Shown piece after piece: positions 1 to 7,743 of a stretch of DNA of 46,960 nt. Below the pieces are notes generated by a model that did no database searches, was not told where the DNA came from, and saw only the letters and a list, made by a program, of their open reading frames with translations. Position 1 is the stretch's first letter. Every line of letters starts with the position of its first letter. The translations under genes and the position numbers were made by a program. Origin of the DNA: Terrimicrobiaceae bacterium (lineage in GTDB: Bacteria > Verrucomicrobiota > Verrucomicrobiia > Chthoniobacterales > Terrimicrobiaceae); assembly GCA_021463905.1 (NCBI GenBank), contig JAJTZA010000130.1:1-46960 (forward strand). The letters are read 5' to 3'.

Positions 1-1
1 G

Positions 2-190
2 CTGACCCTCCACCCGGCATGGAACGACCCGGCAGGAGATTGGAAAATTCTTGTGACCGATCTCACCGCCGGGTTGACTGCTGAAGCTGCTCTTTCTCTT
101 TCGGACGCGAGTGGTCTTCCTAAAACTCCAAGACAGACAGGACAAACGGGACAGACAGGACAGACGGGAAGCACTCTCAATGGCGCGTGA
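2..190 (+). CDS. C-terminal end of an unidentified protein (5' end outside window)
   Basis: An open frame enters from the left edge and stops at 188-190, giving 62 residues. The first part (DPAGDWKILVTDLTAG) looks like the closing beta-strand region of an extracellular or Ig-like domain, as at the ends of some secreted glycan-acting proteins; this is a resemblance only. The tail is low complexity: four 9-bp units at 132-167 encode a Q-T-G repeat, which may be repeat DNA that has extended the frame. Family and start cannot be judged from what is present. Confidence 0.45.
   Translation: MTLHPAWNDPAGDWKILVTDLTAGLTAEAALSLSDASGLPKTPRQTGQTGQTGQTGSTLNGA
132..167. repeat. 9-bp tandem repeat, four units
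   Basis: Four consecutive 9-bp units of the form GACAGACAG / GACAAACGG lie at 132-140, 141-149, 150-158 and 159-167. A looser stretch with the same 9-base period (GATCTGTCT-like) follows at about 201-226, before the hemB stop. The period matches the GATCCGTCR repeats at the right end of the window. Because the unit is a multiple of three it keeps the upstream reading frame open. Confidence 0.7.
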
Positions 191-242
191 TGGCTGACTG
201 GTCCGACTGGATCTGTCTGATCTGCCTTTGCGCTGGGAGAAC

Positions 243-1241
243 TCAGGTTTTCCTGGCGCGTTCGCGGGCGATTTCTCCTGCGAAGTAGGAGAAGATCATC
301 CGGGCACCGGCCCGGCGGATGGCGAGGAGGGATTCGTCGCGGGTGCGGCGGTAGTCGAGCCAGCCGAGGCGGGCTGCAGCATGGATTTGTGCGTATTCCC
401 CGCTGACCTGATAGGCGGCGACGGGGAGGGAGGTGTGCTCGGTGACGGCGCGGATCACATCGAGGTAGGGGCCGGCGGGTTTGATCATGAGGATGTCTGC
501 GCCCTCGGTTTCATCGAGCCGACATTCGCGCAGAGCTTCGTGCGTATTGGCCGGATCGAGCTGGTAGGTGGCTTTGGAGAGCGCGTTGTGGCCGGTTTTG
601 CTGCCGACAGCTTCGCGAAACGGACCGTAGAAAGCGGATGCGAATTTTGCGGCATAGCTGAGGATGGGGACATGGGAAACCCCCGCTGCATCGAGGCCGC
701 GCCGGATGGCGCCGACGCGCCCGTCCATCATGTCGGAAGGCGCCACAACGTCTGCCCCGGCTTCCGCCTCCAGAAGCGCCTGCTGGATCAGCAGATCGAC
801 AGTGGCATCGTTGGCCACATCCTGCCCCGAAGCGTCCAGAATGCCATCATGTCCATGCGAGGTGTAGGGGTCCAATGCGACATCAGCAATCACAGCGAGG
901 TCGGGAACGGCCTCCTTGAGAGCGCGAAGGGTGCGGGGCAGGAGACCCTCGGGATCCAGGGCGGCACTCCCGGTGGCATCCTTTTTTTCCGGACTAATGC
1001 ACGGAAAGACGGCCACGGCGCGCAGGCCGAGAGCCCGGACCTCGCGACATTCCTGGAGGAGCGAGCGCAGACTCCTGCGCAAAACTCCCGGCATGGCACC
1101 GACCGGGGTGTCGTCCTCTCCCTCCTGCACGAAGAGCGGATAGATGAGCGCATCGGTTTCCACGCGGCTTTCGCAGACAAGCGCGCGCAGCGCGGTGGAA
1201 CCACGGAGGCGGCGTGGACGAACCAGCAGATCAAGAGACAT
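243..1241 (-). CDS. hemB: Delta-aminolevulinic acid dehydratase (porphobilinogen synthase)
   Basis: This cytoplasmic enzyme joins two 5-aminolevulinate molecules into porphobilinogen in tetrapyrrole synthesis. The 332-residue product has the usual family length. Both active-site lysines are visible: Lys199 in SYAAKF and Lys254 in MIKPAGPYLD. At the metal site, residues 120-133 read DVALDPYTSHGHDG, with aspartates at the three positions that are cysteines in zinc-dependent enzymes. This is the cysteine-free type known from Pseudomonas and plants, so Mg2+ use is expected. The ATG at 1241 is chosen because the family's N-terminus begins there; the frame stays open upstream into lpxB but without homology. 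It is divergent from lpxB with 37 bases between starts. Confidence 0.96.
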   Translation of the reverse strand: MSLDLLVRPRRLRGSTALRALVCESRVETDALIYPLFVQEGEDDTPVGAMPGVLRRSLRSLLQECREVRALGLRAVAVFPCISPEKKDATGSAALDPEGLLPRTLRALKEAVPDLAVIADVALDPYTSHGHDGILDASGQDVANDATVDLLIQQALLEAEAGADVVAPSDMMDGRVGAIRRGLDAAGVSHVPILSYAAKFASAFYGPFREAVGSKTGHNALSKATYQLDPANTHEALRECRLDETEGADILMIKPAGPYLDVIRAVTEHTSLPVAAYQVSGEYAQIHAAARLGWLDYRRTRDESLLAIRRAGARMIFSYFAGEIARERARKT

Positions 1242-1278
1242 TGCCGGAGTATGTCTGATCCGGTATAGCCATGACAAC

Positions 1279-2451
1279 ATGTCGCTCAAAAAAATCTGGA
1301 TTGTCGCGGGCGAGCACAGTGGAGACGCCCGCTCGGGCGAGCTGATGCGCGCGATGCTCGAGGAGGAGCCGCGCGTCCAATTTCTCGGAGCGGGTGGCCC
1401 GCGCATGGCGGCACTGGCGGGAGAGCCGTTTGATGACTGGATCGAGCAGGCCGCTGTCCTGGGACTGTGGGATGTCCTCCGGCATTACGGGTATTTCCGC
1501 AAAAAGTTCCGTCAGATGCTGGAGGCGATTGAGCATTCCGCGCCCGATGCTGTTCTGCTGGTGGATTATCCGGGCTTCAACCTCCGGCTGGCCAGGGCGC
1601 TGCGTCAGCGCGGCTACCCGGGGAAAATCCTCTATTACATCAGTCCGCAGGTCTGGGCATGGAACCGGGGACGCATCCCGCGCATGGCCCGGTGGCTCGA
1701 TCTGATGGTCTGCCTCTTTCCCTTTGAAAAACCCATGTACGAGGCCAGTGGACTGAAGACGGTGTTTGTCGGCCACCCTCTTCTCGAATCGCTGTTGCCT
1801 TTGCGGGGTCACGAGTCGCGCGACCCTGACCTGTTGGGATTGTTCCCGGGAAGCCGTCGCCGTGAAGTCCAGCGCAACGGCCCGACCCTGGTGGCCGCCG
1901 CACGGATTGTCGCCGCGCACCGTCCGGGGACTCGGTTTCAAGCGGCGGTGGCCGATGCGGGGCATGCCGCGCTGCTGCGCCGTATGGTCGGCGATTTTCC
2001 CGTGGAGATTCAGGTGGGCGATGCACATTCTTTGATGCTGCGGGCTGCGGCAGGGATCGTCTGCTCAGGCACCGCCACCCTCGAAGCAGCGTTTTTTGGC
2101 CTGCCGTACTGCCTCATCTACAAGGCGGCGTGGCTCACCTTCGAAATCGGAAAACGCCTGGTGGATGTGGACTGCCTGGGCATCGTCAATATCCTCAACA
2201 ACTATCGGGAAAACCCTCCGCCGAACCCACGCCTGCCCGCCCGCCCGGCCCCGCATGTCGTCCGCGAATTCATCCAGCACTTTGCCCAGCCCGGCCCGCT
2301 GGCCGATGAGTCCCTGCGACTCCTGAATTCTCCGTCAGCACAGGAATCCCTCCGCGCCCGCTTTGCGGAGATTCTGGGCGGCCTGCAGGCCGAAGGGGCC
2401 TCCCGCCGCGCCGCTGCCGCCCTGCTGGCCGAGCTGGTCTCACCAAGGTGA
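1279..2451 (+). CDS. lpxB: Lipid-A-disaccharide synthase
   Basis: This GT19 glycosyltransferase condenses UDP-2,3-diacylglucosamine with lipid X to make the lipid A disaccharide at the inner face of the inner membrane. The 390-residue product starts with the family signature AGEHSGD at residues 10-16. It also has LVDYPGFN, YYISPQVWAW (the hydrophobic membrane-contacting region), VGHPLLE and the late CSGTATLEAA motif of the donor-binding half. The ATG at 1279 is used because the in-frame upstream extension is only hemB antisense. Its presence shows a lipid A-bearing Gram-negative envelope. No other lpx gene is in the window. The hemB and lpxB starts are so close that each promoter must lie partly within the other gene. 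Confidence 0.96.
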   Translation: MSLKKIWIVAGEHSGDARSGELMRAMLEEEPRVQFLGAGGPRMAALAGEPFDDWIEQAAVLGLWDVLRHYGYFRKKFRQMLEAIEHSAPDAVLLVDYPGFNLRLARALRQRGYPGKILYYISPQVWAWNRGRIPRMARWLDLMVCLFPFEKPMYEASGLKTVFVGHPLLESLLPLRGHESRDPDLLGLFPGSRRREVQRNGPTLVAAARIVAAHRPGTRFQAAVADAGHAALLRRMVGDFPVEIQVGDAHSLMLRAAAGIVCSGTATLEAAFFGLPYCLIYKAAWLTFEIGKRLVDVDCLGIVNILNNYRENPPPNPRLPARPAPHVVREFIQHFAQPGPLADESLRLLNSPSAQESLRARFAEILGGLQAEGASRRAAAALLAELVSPR

Positions 2452-2523
2452 GCGCATTCTCACAGGGTTCCCTGAAGGCATTTTTTTATCCGTTTGTTCC
2501 GGGAAAGCTGCTATAGGGGGCGC

Positions 2524-3630
2524 ATGGCATTTCGCGCATTTGCACCGGGGCGGGTTGAGATTCTGGGGAATCACACCGATTACAATGGCGGGGTGGTTCT
2601 CTCTGCGGCGTTGGACGTGGGGATCACGGCGGCGGGTGCCCTGCGTTCGGATGGTGTGATCCGCTTGCGAAGCAGCGAGGTGGAGGAGGTCACCGTGCAG
2701 CTCCCGAGCCTGCACCCTGCGGGAAGCTGGTCCGATTATCCGCTCGGCGTTGTCAAACTGCTCAGGGAGGCCGGTGCGGCCATTCCGGGACTCGATGCGG
2801 AGTTTTCCTCGACCCTTCCCGTCGGCTCGGGTCTGTCCAGTTCAGCAGCCCTCGAAGTGGCCACCGCCGTTTTGATGATGGAACTGACGGGATTTTCGCT
2901 GAGTGCGCTCGATACGGCAAAGCTCTGCCGCCGGGCCGAGAACGAGTTTGTCGGCGTGAACTGTGGCCTCCTGGACCAGGTATCCTCGATCTTTGGCGCG
3001 GCGGGACAGGTCATATTTCTCGACTGTCGCGACGAAACCATCTCGACCATCCCCTTCCCGGATGAGGCCGCGCTGGTCGTCATCAACTCTGGAGTAAAAC
3101 ACGCGCTCACCGGAGGCGAATACAACGAACGCCGCGAGAACTGCTTCCAGGCGGCTCGTCTCATGCGCGTTCCCGCACTCCGGGATGTGACTCCCGACCA
3201 GCTTTCCAAGGCGCGGCTGCCGGATCGGGTTCATCGGCGTGCGATGCACGTTGTCGGAGAAAACGCCCGTGTTTTTCAGGCGAGGGAGGCGCTTCTGAAT
3301 GGAAACATGGAGGCTCTTGGGAATCTGATGACGGAGTCCCATCACAGCTCATGCGTCAACTTCGAGAACAGCGCGCCTGAGCTGGATTTGCTTGTGGAGA
3401 CGGCCCGCGCCATCCCGGGCGTGTGGGGAGCCAGACTGACCGGCGGCGGATTTGGCGGCTCCATCGTCGCTCTTGTCACCCACAATCAGGCGGAACGCGC
3501 CGCCATGGAGATCGTCAGAGTTTACAATGCCAGCTCCCATCATCACGGCTCCGCCCTGGTGTGCCGCCCTGGCGACGGCGCATGGATCGCCAATAAAAGA
3601 AAAAAAACATTTGACCCGTGTCAGAAATGA
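2524..3630 (+). CDS. galK: Galactokinase
   Basis: This GHMP-family kinase phosphorylates galactose at C1 with ATP, the first committed Leloir step. The 368-residue product has the sugar-binding motif GNHTDYNGG (15-23), the phosphate-binding LPVGSGLSSSAALE (98-111) and the C-terminal GGGFGGSIVAL. The ATG at 2524 follows a G-rich stretch (GGGGG, about 2516-2520) and opens directly with the family N-terminus FAPGRVEILG; the frame continues 10 codons upstream without homology. No galT or galE is adjacent. It lies on the same strand as lpxB, 72 bases downstream, and may share its transcript. Confidence 0.95.
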   Translation: MAFRAFAPGRVEILGNHTDYNGGVVLSAALDVGITAAGALRSDGVIRLRSSEVEEVTVQLPSLHPAGSWSDYPLGVVKLLREAGAAIPGLDAEFSSTLPVGSGLSSSAALEVATAVLMMELTGFSLSALDTAKLCRRAENEFVGVNCGLLDQVSSIFGAAGQVIFLDCRDETISTIPFPDEAALVVINSGVKHALTGGEYNERRENCFQAARLMRVPALRDVTPDQLSKARLPDRVHRRAMHVVGENARVFQAREALLNGNMEALGNLMTESHHSSCVNFENSAPELDLLVETARAIPGVWGARLTGGGFGGSIVALVTHNQAERAAMEIVRVYNASSHHHGSALVCRPGDGAWIANKRKKTFDPCQK

Positions 3631-3647
3631 GCGACAGTGGGTGTGTT

Positions 3648-3791
3648 ATGAAAACCATCATTATTGCAGCGGTTTGTATCGGAGTGGCTTCTTTGTCGGC
3701 GATTGCCTGTTCAGGTGGCGGCTCCTGTGGAGATAAAGGCGAAAAGGGCAAGGATGCTCCCAAGGAGTCCCTGACCCAGCCCGTCAAGTAA
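3648..3791 (+). CDS. Small exported, possibly lipid-anchored protein (47 aa)
   Basis: This short frame has an ATG at 3648 and TAA at 3789-3791. The N-terminus is a compact signal sequence (MKTIIIAAVCIGVASLSA) ending in A-I-A-C, a weak lipobox. The mature part is about 26 residues rich in Gly, Ser and Lys, with GGGSCGDKGEKGKD. It starts 15 bases after galK and is followed at once by a strong hairpin terminator. Short proteins of this build are common in Verrucomicrobiota and Planctomycetota, with unknown function. The signal sequence, placement and terminator support a real gene; no family is recognised. Its last 8 bases overlap the 3' end of convergent rlmN. Confidence 0.6.
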   Translation: MKTIIIAAVCIGVASLSAIACSGGGSCGDKGEKGKDAPKESLTQPVK

Positions 3792-4905
3792 GACGAGTCT
3801 TCGTATCAACCGTAAAAAACGCGGGAGCTTCGGCACCCGCGTTTTTTTTGTTCTCCTGCAGACGCAGTTGGCCGCAGGCTGCGGCGATGTCATGGCCTTT
3901 TTCCCGGCGCAGCGTTGCGGGGATGCCGGCCTCGCGCAGGATGTTGAGGAATGTCTCGAGAGCCTGTTCGGAGGGGCGCTGCCAATCCAGGCCCGGCACC
4001 TCATTGTAGGGGATGAGGTTGATCTTCGAGCGGAGGCGTCTGGCGTGTCCGACCAGGAGGCGGGCCTGCTCGGGGGAATCGTTGACCCCTGCGATGAGAA
4101 TGTACTCGAAAGTGATGCGTTGTTTTTTGCGTTCTGAGAAATAGGCGCAAGCTTCAAAGAGTTCCCCGAGAGGGTGCTTGCGATTCACGGGCATGAGCCT
4201 GTCACGCACCGCATCCGTGGCCGCATGGAGAGAGACGGCCAGACGAACCTGCAGCGGCTGATCCGCGAACTCCCGGATGCGTGGCACCAGCCCGCTGGTC
4301 GAGACTGTGATCTTTCGGGCACCGACGCCGCCACCCCATGGCGCATTCAAAATCTCAACGGCCCGCATCACATTCGCAAAATTGGCAAAAGGCTCGCCCA
4401 TTCCCATAAAGACGAGGTTGCTGACACGTTCTCCGGTCGCCGCTTCGACGGCCAGCCACTGCCCGACGATTTCCGCCGCGCTGAGGTTGCGCTTCCAGCC
4501 GTCGAGTCCGCTGGCGCAAAACCGGCAGCCGTAGGCGCAGCCCACCTGGCTCGACACACAAAGCGTCCGACGATCCGAGCGCTCGCCGTAAAGAGCCGGC
4601 GAGGCCGGAATCAACACCGTCTCAATCAATTGGGAATCCCCAAGCCGCAAAAGAAACTTTTGCGTGGAATCCCCTGATCCCTGAACCCGGACGGTCTCCG
4701 GAAGGGCCACGGACAAGCCACGCGATAACCGTCCCCGCAACGCCGCAGGGAGGTTTTTCATGCCCTCGAACGCAAAAACCCGCTTTCCAAAAACCCAATC
4801 GAGAACCTGTCGGACCCGGAAGGCGGGTTCTCCCGCCGCCAAAAACCACTCCTCAAGCTCTGCGGGCATCATCCCGGCCAGGTGCTGCAATGGCAAATCG
4901 CTCAT
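3784..4905 (-). CDS. rlmN: Dual-specificity 23S rRNA (A2503)/tRNA (A37) C2-methyltransferase, radical SAM
   Basis: RlmN methylates C2 of adenosine 2503 in 23S rRNA and of A37 in some tRNAs. The 373-residue product carries the radical SAM cysteine cluster C123-AYG-C127-RF-C130, then VFMGMGEP, STSGLVP, VSLHA and INLIPYN in family order. A late cysteine in AAACGQLR is the residue that becomes methylated during catalysis. The ATG at 4905 (MSDLPLQ) is preferred over an upstream in-frame start at 4953. The last 25 or so residues (from LQENKK onward) go past the family core and are encoded by the terminator hairpin region, so they are probably dispensable. Confidence 0.95.
   Translation of the reverse strand: MSDLPLQHLAGMMPAELEEWFLAAGEPAFRVRQVLDWVFGKRVFAFEGMKNLPAALRGRLSRGLSVALPETVRVQGSGDSTQKFLLRLGDSQLIETVLIPASPALYGERSDRRTLCVSSQVGCAYGCRFCASGLDGWKRNLSAAEIVGQWLAVEAATGERVSNLVFMGMGEPFANFANVMRAVEILNAPWGGGVGARKITVSTSGLVPRIREFADQPLQVRLAVSLHAATDAVRDRLMPVNRKHPLGELFEACAYFSERKKQRITFEYILIAGVNDSPEQARLLVGHARRLRSKINLIPYNEVPGLDWQRPSEQALETFLNILREAGIPATLRREKGHDIAAACGQLRLQENKKNAGAEAPAFFTVDTKTRLT
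3814..3847. terminator. Bidirectional intrinsic terminator between the small protein gene and rlmN
   Basis: The left arm is AAAAAAC plus GCGGG (3814-3825) and the right arm is CCCGC plus GTTTTTT (3836-3847). They enclose a 10-base loop containing CTTCGG. The A-tract/T-tract flanks make it work in both directions. It lies inside the 3' coding end of rlmN, so it also encodes part of that protein's tail. Confidence 0.9.
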
Positions 4906-5046
4906 CCCCACCAGACTGCCACCCCATGCACAAATAGCGATGATTTCCTCCATTCACGAAACTCACAGTGCCAATCCCGACGACTCATTTGTGGAGGCCT
5001 CGCGGCTGGGTGAGGGCAATCCTCCAAGACGGCGACGCGGGCAGCG

Positions 5047-6300
5047 TTATTTTCTGCTTTCGGGAAGGGCGTGGGTGCTGGCTGCCCGGGCTTCCTTTCG
5101 CAAGTTTGGCAAAAAGACGGTGAAGATGCCAAGGAGCGGCAGATAGGCGCAGAAGGCGAAGACGCGCTCGATGCCCACCTGGTCTGCGAAGATTCCCAGT
5201 GCGGCGGCGGCGATGCCGCTGATCCCGAAGGAGAAGCCAAAAAACATGCCGGCGATCAGTCCGATTTTTCCGGGGATCAGCTCCTGGGCATAGACGAGAA
5301 TGACCGAAAATGCGGAGGCCAGAATCACGCCGATGACGACCGTCAGCACGGCGGTGGCGGCGAGGCCCACATGCGGCAATGTCAGGGAGAAGGGAGCCGC
5401 GCCCAGAATGGAGAACCAGATCACGTACTTGCGTCCGAAGCGGTCACCCAGCGGGCCGCCCAGCAGCGTTCCCGCTGCCACAGCGACCAGCAGCAGAAAC
5501 AGATAAATCTGCGACTCCTGGACAGATACCCCAAACCGATGGATCAGATAGAACGTGTAATAGTTCGTCAGACTGACCAAATAAAAAAATTTGGAGAAAA
5601 CCAGGACCATGAGCACGATCATGGCCAGGACGACGCGACGGCGTGGGAAGACCACACGGGAGGGAGGTGCTGACATTTTTTCGGGCCTGGCCCGCCCAAG
5701 ATTTCCCGCATACCAGTGTCCGATGCGGGAGAGCACAAAGATGCCCGTAAGCGCGAGGAAGCCAAACCAGACAATCGAGCGTTGTCCGTGAGGGACGATG
5801 AACCATGCGGCCAGCAGTGGGCCCAGCGAAGATCCGAAATTTCCGCCCACTTGAAAGAGCGACTGGGCAAACCCGCGACGCCGACCCGCCGCCAGATGCG
5901 CAACCCGCGAAGCCTCCGGATGAAAAACCGAGGATCCCGCACCCACCAGCGCCGCCGCCACCAGCAGCATGGGAAAACTTTCGGCAAAGGCAATCAGAAC
6001 CACCCCACAGAGCGTAAATCCCATGCCCGCCGCCAGCGAATACGGCATCGGACGGCGATCCGCGTAAGCCCCAATGACCGGCTGCAGGAGCGAGGCCACA
6101 CATTGATAAACGAGGGAAATGAAACCAATCTGCGCAAAACTGAGCCGAAAGGAGGTTTTCAACATCGGATAGATCGAAGGCAGCAGCGCCTGGATCGTAT
6201 CGTTGAGCATGTGCGAAAAACTCAGCGCCAGGAGCACTTCAATCACCGTTCTTCGCGGCGATACTCCCTCCGCCCCGGCAGGACTCATTTTCTCAGACAT
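5047..6300 (-). CDS. MFS transporter, fosmidomycin-resistance (Fsr) type
   Basis: This 417-residue, strongly hydrophobic protein shows the 12-helix pattern of the major facilitator superfamily. The Fsr subfamily is suggested by SHMLNDTIQALLPSIYPMLK near the N-terminus and by GSSVFHPEASRVAH followed by GFAQSLFQVGGNFGSSLGPL. The MFS loop motif between helices 8 and 9 is present as GGPLGDRFGRK. Known Fsr proteins export fosmidomycin; the natural substrate here is unknown. The start is uncertain: ATG 6300 has no clear ribosome binding site, and ATG 6288 (MSPAGAEG) is the alternative. It lies between HAD/infC and rlmN on the same strand, with gaps of over 100 bases on each side. Confidence 0.85.
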   Translation of the reverse strand: MSEKMSPAGAEGVSPRRTVIEVLLALSFSHMLNDTIQALLPSIYPMLKTSFRLSFAQIGFISLVYQCVASLLQPVIGAYADRRPMPYSLAAGMGFTLCGVVLIAFAESFPMLLVAAALVGAGSSVFHPEASRVAHLAAGRRRGFAQSLFQVGGNFGSSLGPLLAAWFIVPHGQRSIVWFGFLALTGIFVLSRIGHWYAGNLGRARPEKMSAPPSRVVFPRRRVVLAMIVLMVLVFSKFFYLVSLTNYYTFYLIHRFGVSVQESQIYLFLLLVAVAAGTLLGGPLGDRFGRKYVIWFSILGAAPFSLTLPHVGLAATAVLTVVIGVILASAFSVILVYAQELIPGKIGLIAGMFFGFSFGISGIAAAALGIFADQVGIERVFAFCAYLPLLGIFTVFLPNLRKEARAASTHALPESRK

Positions 6301-6428
6301 GGAAAATGCAAACTTTCCGTTCGCGGAGGGGATGCGTCAAGTGAGCAGCCCAAAAAATTTGTGGTTAAGCGGACGAGGTGTGAATCGCGCTTGCAGGACA
6401 TGCCTCCCGCCCCTCGTCCAATGGGGGC

Positions 6429-7124
6429 TCAACGGGCTGGCGGCAGCAGGACGTCGAGGAGTGCCGTCGTGTCGGTCATATCCGCAAAGAGATGATCGGG
6501 GCGGCAGGCGGCGAGGTCCTCGAGGGAGTAATTCCCGGTGGCAATGGCGACCGTCTTTGCACCGATGGCGCGTCCACATTCGACATCGCGCGGTGTGTCG
6601 CCGATCACAAAAATCCGTTCTGGTGGGAAGTCCTCTCCCAGAAGATGGAGGGCGCGGGATCGCGCATGGCGGCCCAGCTCATTGCGGTCAGCATGGTCGT
6701 CCGCAAAGGCTCCAAACTCAAAATAGTCCCAGACTCCAAAATGACGTAATTTGAGTTCGGCACCAGCGGCGAGGTTTCCGGTCAGCAAGGCGGTGACGCA
6801 GGCGGGGTGGGGTTTGAGGGCTTCCAGCAGGTCGAGGATTCCCGGCAGGATGCGTCCGGGATGTTGGGGCAGTGCCGTGCGCAGTGCATGGAGGTAGGCG
6901 TCAAAAAGCGCCGCGCAATTTTCCGGGGTTGCGGGGATGGTGTGTCGGGTCAGGAGGGTTTGAGCGAGGGCGGAGTCCGTTGCGCCGGCGATGGTGATGC
7001 CCTCAAGATTTTCCTCGACGCCAAACCGGGTTTTCATGGCCTCGCGCAGGGCATTTTCACCGGCCCCTCCGGAGGTGATCAGTGTGCCGTCAATGTCGAA
7101 GAGGAGGAGCCGCCTATCCGACAT
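6429..7124 (-). CDS. HAD-superfamily hydrolase, phosphoglycolate-phosphatase-like
   Basis: This 231-residue haloacid dehalogenase-type phosphatase has motif I DIDGTL at residues 10-15 (nucleophile Asp10, acid/base Asp12). Motif II lies in LLTGN, and the acidic motif IV is VIGDTPRDVECG. An inserted helical cap follows motif I (subclass C1), as in phosphoglycolate phosphatases and beta-phosphoglucomutases. The substrate cannot be read from sequence. The ATG at 7124 lies inside the end of infC (stop at 7114-7116), an 11-base overlap that implies translational coupling. The usual downstream partners of infC, rpmI and rplT, are not here. Confidence 0.88.
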   Translation of the reverse strand: MSDRRLLLFDIDGTLITSGGAGENALREAMKTRFGVEENLEGITIAGATDSALAQTLLTRHTIPATPENCAALFDAYLHALRTALPQHPGRILPGILDLLEALKPHPACVTALLTGNLAAGAELKLRHFGVWDYFEFGAFADDHADRNELGRHARSRALHLLGEDFPPERIFVIGDTPRDVECGRAIGAKTVAIATGNYSLEDLAACRPDHLFADMTDTTALLDVLLPPAR

Positions 7125-7698
7125 GGTTGTCAGAATCCTCCGGAGAGGGAGCGCCGCCGGGCTTGCCAAATTTGCGTTTGCGTTTGTTGGCCGGGAGCGG
7201 GGAGATGGTCATTCCAATGGCGCGTCCGATGAGCTTCGGCTCCATGTCCACATGGCCCATCGTCACGAGATCCTCCTTCACGCGCAAAACCACTTCCATG
7301 CCCAGCTCCTGGTGGGCCATTTCCCGTCCGCGAAACTGCAGGTGGACTTTCACCTTGTTCCCCTTGTCGAGAAATTCCTCCGCATGCCGCACTTTGGTCA
7401 GATAGTCGTGCTCGTCAATGTTGACTCGAAACTTGACCTCCTTGACCCGTCCGGCGGTTTGCTTGCGCTCTTTGTCCTGCTTCGACAGGTCGTAGCGGAA
7501 CTTTCCGAAGTCCAGAATCCGGCAGACCGGAGGCTGCGCATTGGGCGCGACCTCGATCAAATCCAACCCCAGGGCGCGGGCCTTGCGCAGTGCCTCGTCG
7601 GTACGCAGCACACCCAGTTGTTCGTTGGTGACCCCGTTGATGACGCGGACCTCGCGGGCGCGAATGCGCTCGTTGTAGCGGATGTCTCGGAGGTTAAT
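7114..7698 (-). CDS. infC: Translation initiation factor IF-3 (AUU start)
   Basis: IF-3 binds the 30S subunit, prevents premature 50S joining and checks the start codon. Homology extends upstream of every ATG/GTG: residues 2-8 read NLRDIRY, followed by NERIRAREVRVI and GVTNEQLGVL. An in-frame TAG at 7711-7713 limits the frame. Just after it, on the coding strand, comes GGGAGGCGGACTT and then ATT AAC CTC, so the start is the rare AUU at 7698 behind a good Shine-Dalgarno, giving 194 residues. AUU starts on infC allow IF-3 to repress its own translation. The N-domain, the lysine-rich linker (RYDLSKQDKERKQ) and the C-domain (GREMAHQELG) are all present. Confidence 0.94.
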   Translation of the reverse strand: MNLRDIRYNERIRAREVRVINGVTNEQLGVLRTDEALRKARALGLDLIEVAPNAQPPVCRILDFGKFRYDLSKQDKERKQTAGRVKEVKFRVNIDEHDYLTKVRHAEEFLDKGNKVKVHLQFRGREMAHQELGMEVVLRVKEDLVTMGHVDMEPKLIGRAIGMTISPLPANKRKRKFGKPGGAPSPEDSDNHVG

Positions 7699-7716
7699 AA
7701 GTCCGCCTCCCTAAGA

Positions 7717-7743
7717 AATCCGTCCAATCCGCCCAATCCGTCC
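7717..7743. repeat. 9-bp tandem repeat in the infC leader, three units
   Basis: The units AATCCGTCC, AATCCGCCC and AATCCGTCC lie at 7717-7725, 7726-7734 and 7735-7743. They sit about 20 bases upstream of the infC AUU codon, within its presumed 5' untranslated region. The sequence is close to the GATCCGTCR units at the right end of the window. Confidence 0.7.

Noticed and set aside
2463-2481. Terminator after lpxB (CAGGG-TT-CCCTG followed by T-run)
   Set aside because: The stem is only five pairs with a two-base loop, and six bases separate it from the T-run, so it is too weak to call.
5716-6495. Plus-strand open frame over the MFS exporter gene
   Set aside because: Highly charged antisense translation of a membrane protein gene, with no family similarity.
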